From: Waddliaceae bacterium
GTDB taxonomy: Bacteria > Chlamydiota > Chlamydiia > Chlamydiales > SLFE01
Reading direction: 5' to 3'
NCBI GenBank assembly: GCA_007124415.1
Contig: SLFE01000126.1
Span: forward strand, 1 to 10,580
DNA: 10,580 nt
Both the position numbers and the translations under genes were made by a program. Every line of letters begins with the position of its first letter. The stretch's first letter is position 1. The notes beneath the pieces were generated by a model that saw nothing but the letters and a program-made list of their open reading frames with translations, ran no database searches and was not told where the DNA came from. This document shows, piece by piece, positions 1 to 6,236 of this stretch.

Positions 1-372
1 ATACTCAAAGCGGATGCCGATACAATTTTCGGGACGATCTCCCTCTATATTTTACTGGGATTATTCTGGGCTAACATATACCAAGTCATTGCCATTTCAA
101 TCCCTGACGCTTTTGCTTTTAGAGACCTCTCCGCAAATAAAGAACTCATCTGGTCGGATTACCTCTATTATTCATTTATAACTTTGACAACTGTCGGCTA
201 CGGCGATATTATCCCTGTTGCGCCCCAAGCAAGGTCGATAGCCATACTCGAATCAATATCGGGTGTGCTTTTCATAGCTGTGATGGTATCTAAAACCATC
301 GGGCTTTATGTTGTTGAAGTCGGAAATCGACTTAACACGGACGAAAAAGAAAAATTTAAGGAAATCACATGA
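1..372 (+). CDS. Potassium channel family protein, C-terminal part (5' end outside window)
   Basis: The reading frame is open from base 1 and encodes the last 123 residues of an ion channel of the two-transmembrane Ion_trans_2 type. The potassium selectivity filter TTVGYGD is intact (residues 63-69 of the fragment; bases 187-207). It is preceded by a hydrophobic segment (about residues 9-28) and a pore-helix region (about 52-62). A second membrane helix follows (about 79-105), then a short charged cytoplasmic tail. No RCK/KTN nucleotide-binding domain follows the last helix, so this is a simple channel unless regulatory parts lie upstream. The protein should conduct K+ across the inner membrane. 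Its TGA stop overlaps the ATG of the UspA gene (ATGA at 369-372), which suggests translational coupling. The filter is diagnostic. The number of upstream segments cannot be judged. Confidence 0.9.
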   Translation: MLKADADTIFGTISLYILLGLFWANIYQVIAISIPDAFAFRDLSANKELIWSDYLYYSFITLTTVGYGDIIPVAPQARSIAILESISGVLFIAVMVSKTIGLYVVEVGNRLNTDEKEKFKEIT

Positions 373-812
373 CTTACAAAAAAATCCTCGTTTCAGCTGA
401 TCTGGTCCATGTTGAAAAGAGCTTTGTCGCTAACAAAGCCGCCGAGCTCAATGAATTTTACCAAGCCGAAATGCACTTGATCCATGTTGTGGAAAGGTTT
501 TATTCCTACGGCTCGCCCCCTTTTCCGGCGGATATCAACGAATGGCAGAACGAGTTTGTGAAAGCGGCTGAAAAAAAGCTCAATAAGCTGGGCAATTTTA
601 TGGGCGTTCCCCTAGGCAACCAGCATGTCGTGATTGGCAATCCCAAAGAACTCATAATCGAAACCGCGGAAAAAATCGGCGCCGAGCTCATCATACTCGG
701 GAGCCACAGCCGCAAAGGAATCAGTTATATGATACTCGGATCAACAGCAGACGGCGTCGTCCGCGCCGCCGATTGCGATGTCTGGGTCGTCCGCATCACA
801 CCCGAAAGTTAA
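369..812 (+). CDS. Universal stress protein, UspA family
   Basis: This 147-residue single-domain Usp protein has the normal length for the family. The N-terminus YKKILVSADL is the first beta strand with the conserved acidic residue (D11). The C-terminal nucleotide-binding signature, usually G-x2-G-x9-G-S/T, is present as G111-x2-S114-x9-G124-S125, so the second glycine is replaced by serine. The final strand CDVWVVR matches the usual PVLVVR ending. Usp proteins of this class often bind ATP and act in the cytoplasm under stress. ATP binding is likely here but the Ser substitution leaves some doubt. The start is set by the AAGGA ribosome site at 358-362, six bases before the ATG. The gene overlaps the upstream potassium channel by four bases. 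I infer that the two proteins work together or are made in fixed ratio. Confidence 0.92.
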   Translation: MTYKKILVSADLVHVEKSFVANKAAELNEFYQAEMHLIHVVERFYSYGSPPFPADINEWQNEFVKAAEKKLNKLGNFMGVPLGNQHVVIGNPKELIIETAEKIGAELIILGSHSRKGISYMILGSTADGVVRAADCDVWVVRITPES

Positions 813-841
813 ACCCCTAATTGTGACCCTAATCCGGGGTT
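812..841 (+). other. Weak inverted repeat between UspA and MFS genes
   Basis: The arms AACCCC (812-817) and GGGGTT (836-841) form a 6-bp stem around an 18-base loop, starting in the UspA stop codon and ending 9 bases before the next ATG. Four of the pairs are G-C, but the loop is large and the following bases are AAAAAG rather than a T run. It does not look like a rho-independent terminator. It could slightly occlude the start region of the next gene, whose only ribosome-binding candidate is the GGGG in the right arm. Confidence 0.25.
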
Positions 842-850
842 AAAAAGACA

Positions 851-2071
851 ATGGCTAAAAAAACTGTTCTGCTTCTTTGCAGCATGCTCACCATACTCGC
901 CGGAACAATTATATCGCCGGCTCTTCCGAAAATAGAAGAGATATTCACCGATGGGCGCGATATCTCTTTGATTGTGAGTCTGATTCTGACATTAACATCC
1001 CTGGCGATCGCGATTGCCGCTCCCATTGCCGGGTCGGTTGCCGACAAAGTCGGCCGAAAACCGCTGCTCCTCGCTTCCCTTTTCCTGTACGGCCTGTCCG
1101 GAGGAGTCGGTGTTCTTCTCGGCTCTCTAGAAAAAATCTTGATCAGCCGAATTTTTCTCGGACTTGCAGTCGCTGGCGTTATGACTTCCGCCACCACCCT
1201 CATCGGCGACTACTACGTCGAGGAAGAAAGGGAAAAGGTTATGGGCCTGCAAGCGGCTTGCATCGCCGCAGGCGGAGCGGTCTTCTTAATCAGCGGCGGC
1301 CTGCTGGCCTCGGTATGGTGGAGAGCTCCATTTTTCATCTATTTTTTGTCATGGCCCCTTTTCATTGCTGCTTACTTCATTATCACCGAACCTGCCTCCC
1401 CTCCCTATTCAGGCCAGAAGGGCCAAAAAGAGTCATTGCCGTGGCTTTCTTTTTTGCCCGTTGTATCGACCGTCCTCTTAGGTATGATGGTTTATTTTTT
1501 CATCCCGACACAACTTCCCTTCTATCTTTACAAACACCTTAAATTAAACTCGGGATACACAGGCATGTATATGGCTGCCAGCATCCTCTTTGCAACTCTG
1601 ACGTCACTAGGCTACCAGTGGTTTCACCAGTATCTTTCTAAAGTGACAATTACTTCTGCATCTTTTTTTCTGATGGGCCTGGGATTCAAATCCATATATT
1701 TATTTCCACAAACCACGATACTTTTGGGCAGTTGCGCCATCACCGGCCTCGGATTCGGGTTGATTTTGCCAAACTGCACCGTTTGGACGACTGAAATCGC
1801 TCCCGAGTCTTTGCGTGGTCGAATGCTCGGAGGTCTGACCGCCTCGCTTTTTTTGGGACAATTTTTCTCCACCCTTGCCGGCAAATTCATCAAGAGTACC
1901 ACAGTGGCTCTGGGACCTTCGGGAATTTTTAATGCGGCAAGCATAATATCGTTGATTTTAGCGGTAATTTATGGTTCATTTAGCTTGTACAAAAGGAATA
2001 CATATGAAACCCAAAATTCTAGCCATGGCCGGAAGCGCCAGAAAGGATTCGTACAACAAAAAATTGATTAA
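851..2071 (+). CDS. Major facilitator superfamily (MFS) transporter
   Basis: This 406-residue integral membrane protein has about twelve hydrophobic segments, the normal size for MFS_1 transporters. The loop between helices 2 and 3 holds the MFS motif A, here GSVADKVGRK (residues 61-70) with the conserved Gly, Asp and basic residues. Helix 4 starts with RIFLGLAVAG (100-109), matching the motif with a conserved arginine. A hydrophilic central loop lies near 181-196. The general look resembles drug/H+ antiporters, but substrate cannot be read from sequence. The start at 851 fits because the first helix begins within ten residues; the ribosome site is weak (only GGGG near 836). The last 22 codons overlap the next gene, giving a polar, basic C-terminal tail (about residues 380-406) after the last helix that may not be important to function. 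Confidence 0.9.
   Translation: MAKKTVLLLCSMLTILAGTIISPALPKIEEIFTDGRDISLIVSLILTLTSLAIAIAAPIAGSVADKVGRKPLLLASLFLYGLSGGVGVLLGSLEKILISRIFLGLAVAGVMTSATTLIGDYYVEEEREKVMGLQAACIAAGGAVFLISGGLLASVWWRAPFFIYFLSWPLFIAAYFIITEPASPPYSGQKGQKESLPWLSFLPVVSTVLLGMMVYFFIPTQLPFYLYKHLKLNSGYTGMYMAASILFATLTSLGYQWFHQYLSKVTITSASFFLMGLGFKSIYLFPQTTILLGSCAITGLGFGLILPNCTVWTTEIAPESLRGRMLGGLTASLFLGQFFSTLAGKFIKSTTVALGPSGIFNAASIISLILAVIYGSFSLYKRNTYETQNSSHGRKRQKGFVQQKID
1991..1997 (+). promoter_or_regulatory. Ribosome binding site that fixes the FMN reductase start
   Basis: The sequence AAAAGGA lies six bases before the ATG at 2004, inside the MFS coding region. It supports that start over the in-frame ATG at 1971, which has no comparable site and would add eleven residues unlike the family. 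Confidence 0.75.
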
Positions 2072-2582
2072 AATCGCAAGCCGCGGCGTTGAAGAGGCAG
2101 GCGGCAAGCTAACCCTTATCGATATCGCCGACTATCCGATTCCCCTCTATAACGGCGACCTTGAAGATACCGAAGGACTTCCCGAAAACGCAAAAAAACT
2201 AAAAAAACTCTTCATCGAGCACGACGGCTTCCTTTTCTCCTCGCCTGAATACAACAGCGCGATATCCGGCGTCTTCAAAAACCTCATCGACTGGGTCTCC
2301 AGGCCCGAAGATTCAGACCCCTACTATCTTGTCGCCTACAAGGGAAAAGTCGCCGGCCTGCTAAGCGCCTCCCCCGGCAACCTTGGCGGGCTCCGCGGAC
2401 TCTTTGTCCTAAGAAGCATCCTGCAAAATGTCGGCACCCATGTCATTCCCGATATGGTGACAGTGGGCGGCGCCGGCGACGCGTTTGATGAGAGCGGCGG
2501 TCTTAAAGACGACAAGAAAGCTGAAAAAGCCGTTTCTTTAGCCAAAACCCTTGTTGAGACAACCGAAAAACTGAAAAGTTAA
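2004..2582 (+). CDS. NAD(P)H-dependent FMN reductase family flavoprotein
   Basis: From the ATG at 2004 this is a 192-residue protein of the NADPH-dependent FMN reductase family (flavodoxin-like fold), the normal length. The first strand and FMN phosphate loop are visible as ILAMAGSARKDSYN (residues 5-18). The family's second flavin-contact motif is very well kept as SPEYNSAISGVFKNLIDW (80-97). The protein should be a soluble cytoplasmic enzyme that passes electrons from NAD(P)H through bound FMN to quinones, azo compounds, metal oxyanions or free flavin. Which of these is the substrate cannot be told. It overlaps the MFS gene by 68 bases in another frame, so the two are probably co-transcribed. 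Its stop shares the TTAA at 2579-2582 with the stop of the convergent gene on the other strand. Confidence 0.92.
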   Translation: MKPKILAMAGSARKDSYNKKLIKIASRGVEEAGGKLTLIDIADYPIPLYNGDLEDTEGLPENAKKLKKLFIEHDGFLFSSPEYNSAISGVFKNLIDWVSRPEDSDPYYLVAYKGKVAGLLSASPGNLGGLRGLFVLRSILQNVGTHVIPDMVTVGGAGDAFDESGGLKDDKKAEKAVSLAKTLVETTEKLKS

Positions 2583-3493
2583 TCGAATTCGGCGTCGTCG
2601 TAATCCGCTGGGGCTTCTCTCTCTTCGTTAGAGAATTCAAAATGCTTTGCAAATTTTAAAAATTCCGGCCACCTTTTCTGGCGGCCATGAATGTATTGAG
2701 TAAAGCTCTCCAGTTCCTCTTTGAAATTATCGTCGGTCATGGGGTCAATGGACGTCTGCTGTCTTTCCTTCCGTTCATACACCAGCTTGAATTCTTTGAC
2801 TTTAAGAACCAGCAAATCTGTATCAGCCGATTCAGAAGGATATGAACACCAGAAATCCCGTGAATCAATAAGCTCAACCTTCTGATCCTTAACCTTTTGC
2901 TTTAATTTGTCAGTTCTTCTTTGCAATTTGTCGGCTACCCTTGCGCGCTCCTCGTGATGTTTGATTTCCCCCGATTTATATTTTAAAAAGCTGATAGCCT
3001 CCAAAATATATTCGCTGGCCTTTCTCGAACTGGCATCTTGGGCCGACTTATAAGTCTTCAAATGGATAATTAATCCCTCTATCGCTTTTTTGAACACAAA
3101 TTTAATCGCTTCGGCCCTCTCGTCGTTTTTATCAAGGTCGTAGAGGCATATGGCTCTCACAGCAATTCCTATCCAGGCCTTCGACTGCAACCGACTGTAT
3201 TTCTCAGGCGAAGCTTGAGACGCCGTCCTTTTCAGCCGATCTATATACGTGTCCGGACAAAGTCGGACCACCTTCGAGCCATAATAGAACTTTATGTTAA
3301 TCTGTTGATGGTCTGTTAAAAGCGGGATCATAGCCGCAACAAATAAACTTGTAATCGGCTCATAAGCCCTTTCGTCAACGCTGACGGTTTCCTTTTGATT
3401 GTTGTTAGAACTGTAATTCTTGGCCCCTGCCGCTAAAGCTTGCCCAAAATTATACAAACCGACTCCCACGCTTGCCAATGTCAAAGGTTCCAT
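2579..3493 (-). CDS. Hypothetical protein, unrecognised (304 aa)
   Basis: I do not recognise this protein. It starts MEPLTL, followed by a mildly hydrophobic Gly/Ala-rich stretch (residues 5-24) and a short Ser/Asn/Gln-rich linker. Residues 42-170 look alpha-helical and mixed in charge. A strongly charged, probably coiled-coil segment lies near 176-208 (many Lys, Arg and Glu). The C-terminus is acidic (EREAPADYDDAEFD). There is no signal peptide, clear transmembrane helix or catalytic motif, so a soluble protein is most likely. The start is supported by AGGAG seven bases upstream on the minus strand. It is transcribed away from the efflux operon out of a shared 116-base region. Its first six residues resemble those of the RhoGAP protein at 9346-10566, so a secreted, host-directed role is possible but unproven. 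The coding region looks AT-richer than its neighbours. Confidence 0.8.
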   Translation of the reverse strand: MEPLTLASVGVGLYNFGQALAAGAKNYSSNNNQKETVSVDERAYEPITSLFVAAMIPLLTDHQQINIKFYYGSKVVRLCPDTYIDRLKRTASQASPEKYSRLQSKAWIGIAVRAICLYDLDKNDERAEAIKFVFKKAIEGLIIHLKTYKSAQDASSRKASEYILEAISFLKYKSGEIKHHEERARVADKLQRRTDKLKQKVKDQKVELIDSRDFWCSYPSESADTDLLVLKVKEFKLVYERKERQQTSIDPMTDDNFKEELESFTQYIHGRQKRWPEFLKFAKHFEFSNEEREAPADYDDAEFD

Positions 3494-3512
3494 AGCTGTC
3501 TCCTATGGGTTA

Positions 3513-3526
3513 ATAAAATATTTTAT
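3513..3526. repeat. 14-base perfect palindrome, possible operator
   Basis: ATAAAATATTTTAT reads the same on both strands. It lies between the minus-strand promoter candidate and the ATG at 3493. It may be a repressor site or only a chance product of AT-rich sequence. Confidence 0.3.
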
Positions 3527-3530
3527 ATAA

Positions 3531-3547
3531 TCATATCATTGTCATAT
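3531..3547 (+). repeat. TCATAT direct repeat at one helical turn
   Basis: TCATAT occurs at 3531-3536 and again at 3542-3547, 11 bases apart, so both copies face the same side of the helix. The second copy overlaps the -35 element of the efflux promoter. Response regulators of the OmpR type often bind such repeats; no regulator gene is present to support this. Confidence 0.35.
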
Positions 3548-3568
3548 TTAGCAATAAGAGTCTATAAG
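3539..3568 (+). promoter_or_regulatory. Candidate sigma70-type promoter for the efflux operon
   Basis: TTGTCA (3539-3544, five of six to TTGACA) is followed after 18 bases by TATAAG (3563-3568, five of six to TATAAT). Transcription would begin near 3575 and give a leader of about 35 bases before the GTG start. This is the best match in the gap. Confidence 0.55.
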
Positions 3569-3596
3569 GGAATTTTGAAAACACTTATTTATATAC

Positions 3597-3604
3597 AGGA
3601 AAGG
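3597..3604 (+). promoter_or_regulatory. Ribosome binding site supporting a GTG start
   Basis: AGGAAAGG lies five bases before the GTG at 3610. The next in-frame ATG is at codon 64, which would remove the whole signal peptide, so GTG is the start. Confidence 0.75.
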
Positions 3605-3609
3605 CCCTT

Positions 3610-5067
3610 GTGACTAGCTGTAAAAAATACCTCTATATTTTTATCCTTGTCCTAGCTTTCAGCGGCTGCAAAGTCCACAATGTCCACCAATGCCCGACTC
3701 CATGCACCAACATCCCCGAATCCTTTTCCGAGTCCGGCGATGCCGTCCAGTGCCTTCCTTGGTGGGAAGAGTTTGACGATGAGAACCTTAACTGCATCAT
3801 GGACTGCGCCCTCGCGCATAACCTCGATGTCCAGCAGGCGTGGAACCGCCTGCTGCAGGCCAAAGCCCAGGTCTGTATCGACAACTCGGCAAGGTATCCG
3901 CAGATCGACGCGTTAGTCAACGTCCGAACATCGGCCAATCAGGGAAGCTTAAGAAATTTTGGCGGCTTTGCCTTCGACGGGGCCGACGAGTTTGAGGATT
4001 TCGGCGGCATTGGCGGCGGAGGAGGGTTTTCCCAGCTTTTTCTTTCGGGACAGCTGGAATATGAGATCGACCTCTGGCGCAAAATCGATTCCCGGGTGCG
4101 GGCCTCGTGCAAAGAGATGCAAGCCACCCGTGAAGATCTCGACGCGACCGCCCTGACACTTAGCGGAACAGTCACAGACCTTTGGTTTACGATTCTAGAG
4201 CAAAAAGCCCTGCTCAAACTTCTGGCTGAACAAATCGAATCAAATGAAACGCAGCTTGAGCTGATCGAACTGCGCTTTACCGTGGGCCAGTCCTCGGCGC
4301 TCGACGTATACCAGCAGAGGCTGACGCTTTCACAAACAAAATCCGAGGTCCCGAGAGTGCGCTCAATGCTCAAAACCTCGCTCAACCGGCTGCAGGTTCT
4401 TTTAGGCCGCCCTCCAAGCCAAGCCTGGGTAGAGGAGCCCGAAGACTTCGCTGCAGCCCTTCCTCCGTTTCCTACGCTCGGAACTCCTTGGGAATTAATG
4501 CAAAACAGACCCGACTTGAGAGCGGCAAGAGACAGGCTGATGGCAGCCGACTATGAAGTCGCCGTCGCCATTGCCGACCGCTTTCCCCAATTAAGGCTTC
4601 TCTCTTCCGGCGATCTCATCACAACCGAATTCGTTCAATTTTTCGAAAGGCAGACTCTGTCGATCGCGGGAAGCTTGCTGGCCCCTCTTTTCGACGGCAA
4701 AAGGCGCAAGTGCGAAGTTGCTAGGCGAAGAGCCATACTCTGGGAGCGGATGAATGCCTTCGGAGAATCATTCCTCACTGCCCTGCGGGAAGTGGAAGAT
4801 GCCATAGCGCAGGAAAAAGAACAGCTCGCCCTCCTCGAAGACCTCGGCGATCAGCTTGAAATTTCTGAAAACACCTTGAGGGAGTCGCAAATGCGGTATC
4901 TGCAGGGCCTGACAAGCTACCTCGACGTCATCGCCGCGATCACAGCCTTGCAAAATGTCCAAAGAAGGATCATAAGTGAGAAAAAAACACTCTTAACCTA
5001 TCGCTCAAACCTCTATAGGGCTTTGGGAGGCTCGTTTGTGCTAACAAGCTGCGGGGAAACGCCATGA
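3610..5067 (+). CDS. Outer membrane efflux lipoprotein, TolC/OprM/NodT family
   Basis: This 485-residue protein is the outer-membrane channel of the efflux pump encoded by this operon. It starts with GTG and has a lipoprotein-like signal peptide ending at FSGC, with C20 as the expected lipid-bearing cysteine; Phe at -3 is unusual. The mature N-terminus has the family's PWWEEF (50-55). The first outer-membrane efflux repeat includes GQLEYEIDLWRKI (147-159) and the second has the QNRPDLRAA signature (298-306). Near the end RYLQGLTSYLDV (439-450) matches the conserved Y-x2-G-x2-S-Y-LDV motif. A Gly/Phe/Asp-rich stretch (117-140) lies where the first barrel loop is expected. Eleven cysteines are present, many near the N-terminus, which is unusual for the family. 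The stop overlaps the next ATG by four bases. Confidence 0.93.
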   Translation: MTSCKKYLYIFILVLAFSGCKVHNVHQCPTPCTNIPESFSESGDAVQCLPWWEEFDDENLNCIMDCALAHNLDVQQAWNRLLQAKAQVCIDNSARYPQIDALVNVRTSANQGSLRNFGGFAFDGADEFEDFGGIGGGGGFSQLFLSGQLEYEIDLWRKIDSRVRASCKEMQATREDLDATALTLSGTVTDLWFTILEQKALLKLLAEQIESNETQLELIELRFTVGQSSALDVYQQRLTLSQTKSEVPRVRSMLKTSLNRLQVLLGRPPSQAWVEEPEDFAAALPPFPTLGTPWELMQNRPDLRAARDRLMAADYEVAVAIADRFPQLRLLSSGDLITTEFVQFFERQTLSIAGSLLAPLFDGKRRKCEVARRRAILWERMNAFGESFLTALREVEDAIAQEKEQLALLEDLGDQLEISENTLRESQMRYLQGLTSYLDVIAAITALQNVQRRIISEKKTLLTYRSNLYRALGGSFVLTSCGETP

Positions 5068-6236
5068 AGTGGATAAGGTCAATATCACAGATCGGCATCG
5101 GTATCGGCATCATCGGAGTCAGCATCCTGATTTCAATCATCATTTTTGCTATGAGATCCGACGTCAAAAAGGTGGAGCCGGAGCCGGAAGCCACTCTTGT
5201 TGAAGTTATTGAGTCCTCACCTTCTACAGAGCGCATCAAGATCACCGCTTACGGCACGGTCCAGCCTAAAAAACAAACAGTTGTTCATCCGGAAGTCACC
5301 GGCTCAATCGTTCAGCTCTCAGACGACTTAAAAAGAGGAGGCCGCCTAGGCGAGGGACAAATCTTGCTGATGATCGACCCGCGGGATTTTGAGATCGCCG
5401 TCACCCAAGCCGAAGCCGAAGTGGCAAGAGCCGAATTTGAGCTCCGAGTCGAAGAGGGGCAGCAGCTTGTCGCGGCTAGGGAATGGGAGCTTCTCCACCC
5501 CTCTATTAAAGAGAGCGGCGTCGGCACGGATTTGGTCCTGCGAAAGCCTCATCTTCTGGAAAAGCAAGCGGCTCTGAAGTCGGCCGAAAGCCGGCTTGAA
5601 AGGGCTAAAATCGATCTTCAAAGAACAATACTATACTCGCCTTTTCCCGCAATCGTTCTCGAAGAAAATGTCGAAGAAGGGCAGTACATCACCCCCCAAA
5701 CAGAAGTGGCGACGCTTGCGGGAACCGATGTTTTTGAAGTTCAGGTGAGCATCCCCTATGACAACCTCAGATGGATAGACATTCCCATAAACGGTGGAAA
5801 AGGATCTGAAGTTGTCGTTTCGCAAAATATTGGAGGCGGACGCTTCATCGAGAGAAAAGGGCATATTGTCAGGCTTTTGGGCGACCTCGACGCAGCCGGT
5901 AGACTGGCCCGCCTCATCGTAGCTGTCGACGACCCGTTAGGACTCAAAAGCGGCGCCAAGCCCCTGCTCCTTCGGTCTTATGTCCGAGTCGACATACTCG
6001 GTCCTGAAATCAAAGACGTCTACCGAATACCGCGCACCGCCCTGCACGAGGGCAACACACTCTGGATCAAAAATGATCAAGACAAGCTGGAATTTAGAAA
6101 AGTGACTATCCTCTTCTCCGAGACAGAAGACATTATCATCGACGAGGGCTTGCGGCCCGGTGAAAAAATAATCGTCTCCCCCCTGCCGCTCGCCATACCG
6201 GGCATGGATCTTAGAACTCAAGGCGGGGAGCCATGA
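5064..6236 (+). CDS. RND efflux periplasmic adaptor (membrane fusion protein, AcrA/HlyD type)
   Basis: This 390-residue protein bridges the inner-membrane pump and the outer-membrane channel in the periplasm. It is anchored by one N-terminal transmembrane helix (about residues 9-30), with no lipobox cysteine, unlike AcrA. The first half of the lipoyl/barrel-sandwich domain is near 61-106 (includes YGTVQPKKQ and HPEVTGSI). An Ala/Glu/Arg-rich alpha-helical hairpin follows (about 107-190). The second lipoyl half is at 192-210, where SPFPAIV takes the place of the usual APFDG(V/I)V. A beta-barrel region (about 215-310) and membrane-proximal domain (about 320-385, RIPRTALHEG) complete the usual order. 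It overlaps the genes on both sides by four bases (ATGA), so the three subunits are almost certainly co-translated. GGGGA lies six bases before the start. Confidence 0.94.
   Translation: MKWIRSISQIGIGIGIIGVSILISIIIFAMRSDVKKVEPEPEATLVEVIESSPSTERIKITAYGTVQPKKQTVVHPEVTGSIVQLSDDLKRGGRLGEGQILLMIDPRDFEIAVTQAEAEVARAEFELRVEEGQQLVAAREWELLHPSIKESGVGTDLVLRKPHLLEKQAALKSAESRLERAKIDLQRTILYSPFPAIVLEENVEEGQYITPQTEVATLAGTDVFEVQVSIPYDNLRWIDIPINGGKGSEVVVSQNIGGGRFIERKGHIVRLLGDLDAAGRLARLIVAVDDPLGLKSGAKPLLLRSYVRVDILGPEIKDVYRIPRTALHEGNTLWIKNDQDKLEFRKVTILFSETEDIIIDEGLRPGEKIIVSPLPLAIPGMDLRTQGGEP

Larger units (their letters stand above)
3494..3609. promoter_or_regulatory. Divergent intergenic control region
   Basis: These 116 AT-rich bases separate two divergent genes. 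On the + strand there is a good sigma70-like promoter (listed separately) and AGGAAAGG before the GTG of the efflux gene. On the - strand a poorer candidate reads TTGCTA (3554-3549), an 18-base gap, then TTATAT (3530-3525), followed by AGGAG before the ATG at 3493. The region also holds a perfect 14-base palindrome (3513-3526) and a TCATAT direct repeat. Overlap of the two promoter candidates suggests that expression of the two sides may affect each other. Confidence 0.6.

Noticed and set aside
812..841. Rho-independent terminator after UspA
   Set aside because: The stem has only six pairs around an 18-base loop and no T run follows.
877..1542. A 221-codon open frame inside the MFS gene
   Set aside because: It is rich in Arg, His and Ser with no domain and lies in another frame of a clear MFS transporter; it is a shadow.
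1971..2003. An earlier ATG for the FMN reductase
   Set aside because: It lacks a ribosome site and adds eleven residues before the family's usual first strand; the ATG at 2004 has AAAAGGA at proper spacing.
3939..4385. A 148-codon minus-strand open frame across the outer membrane factor gene
   Set aside because: Its product is Ser/Arg/Pro-rich low-complexity sequence and the plus strand carries an unmistakable efflux protein.
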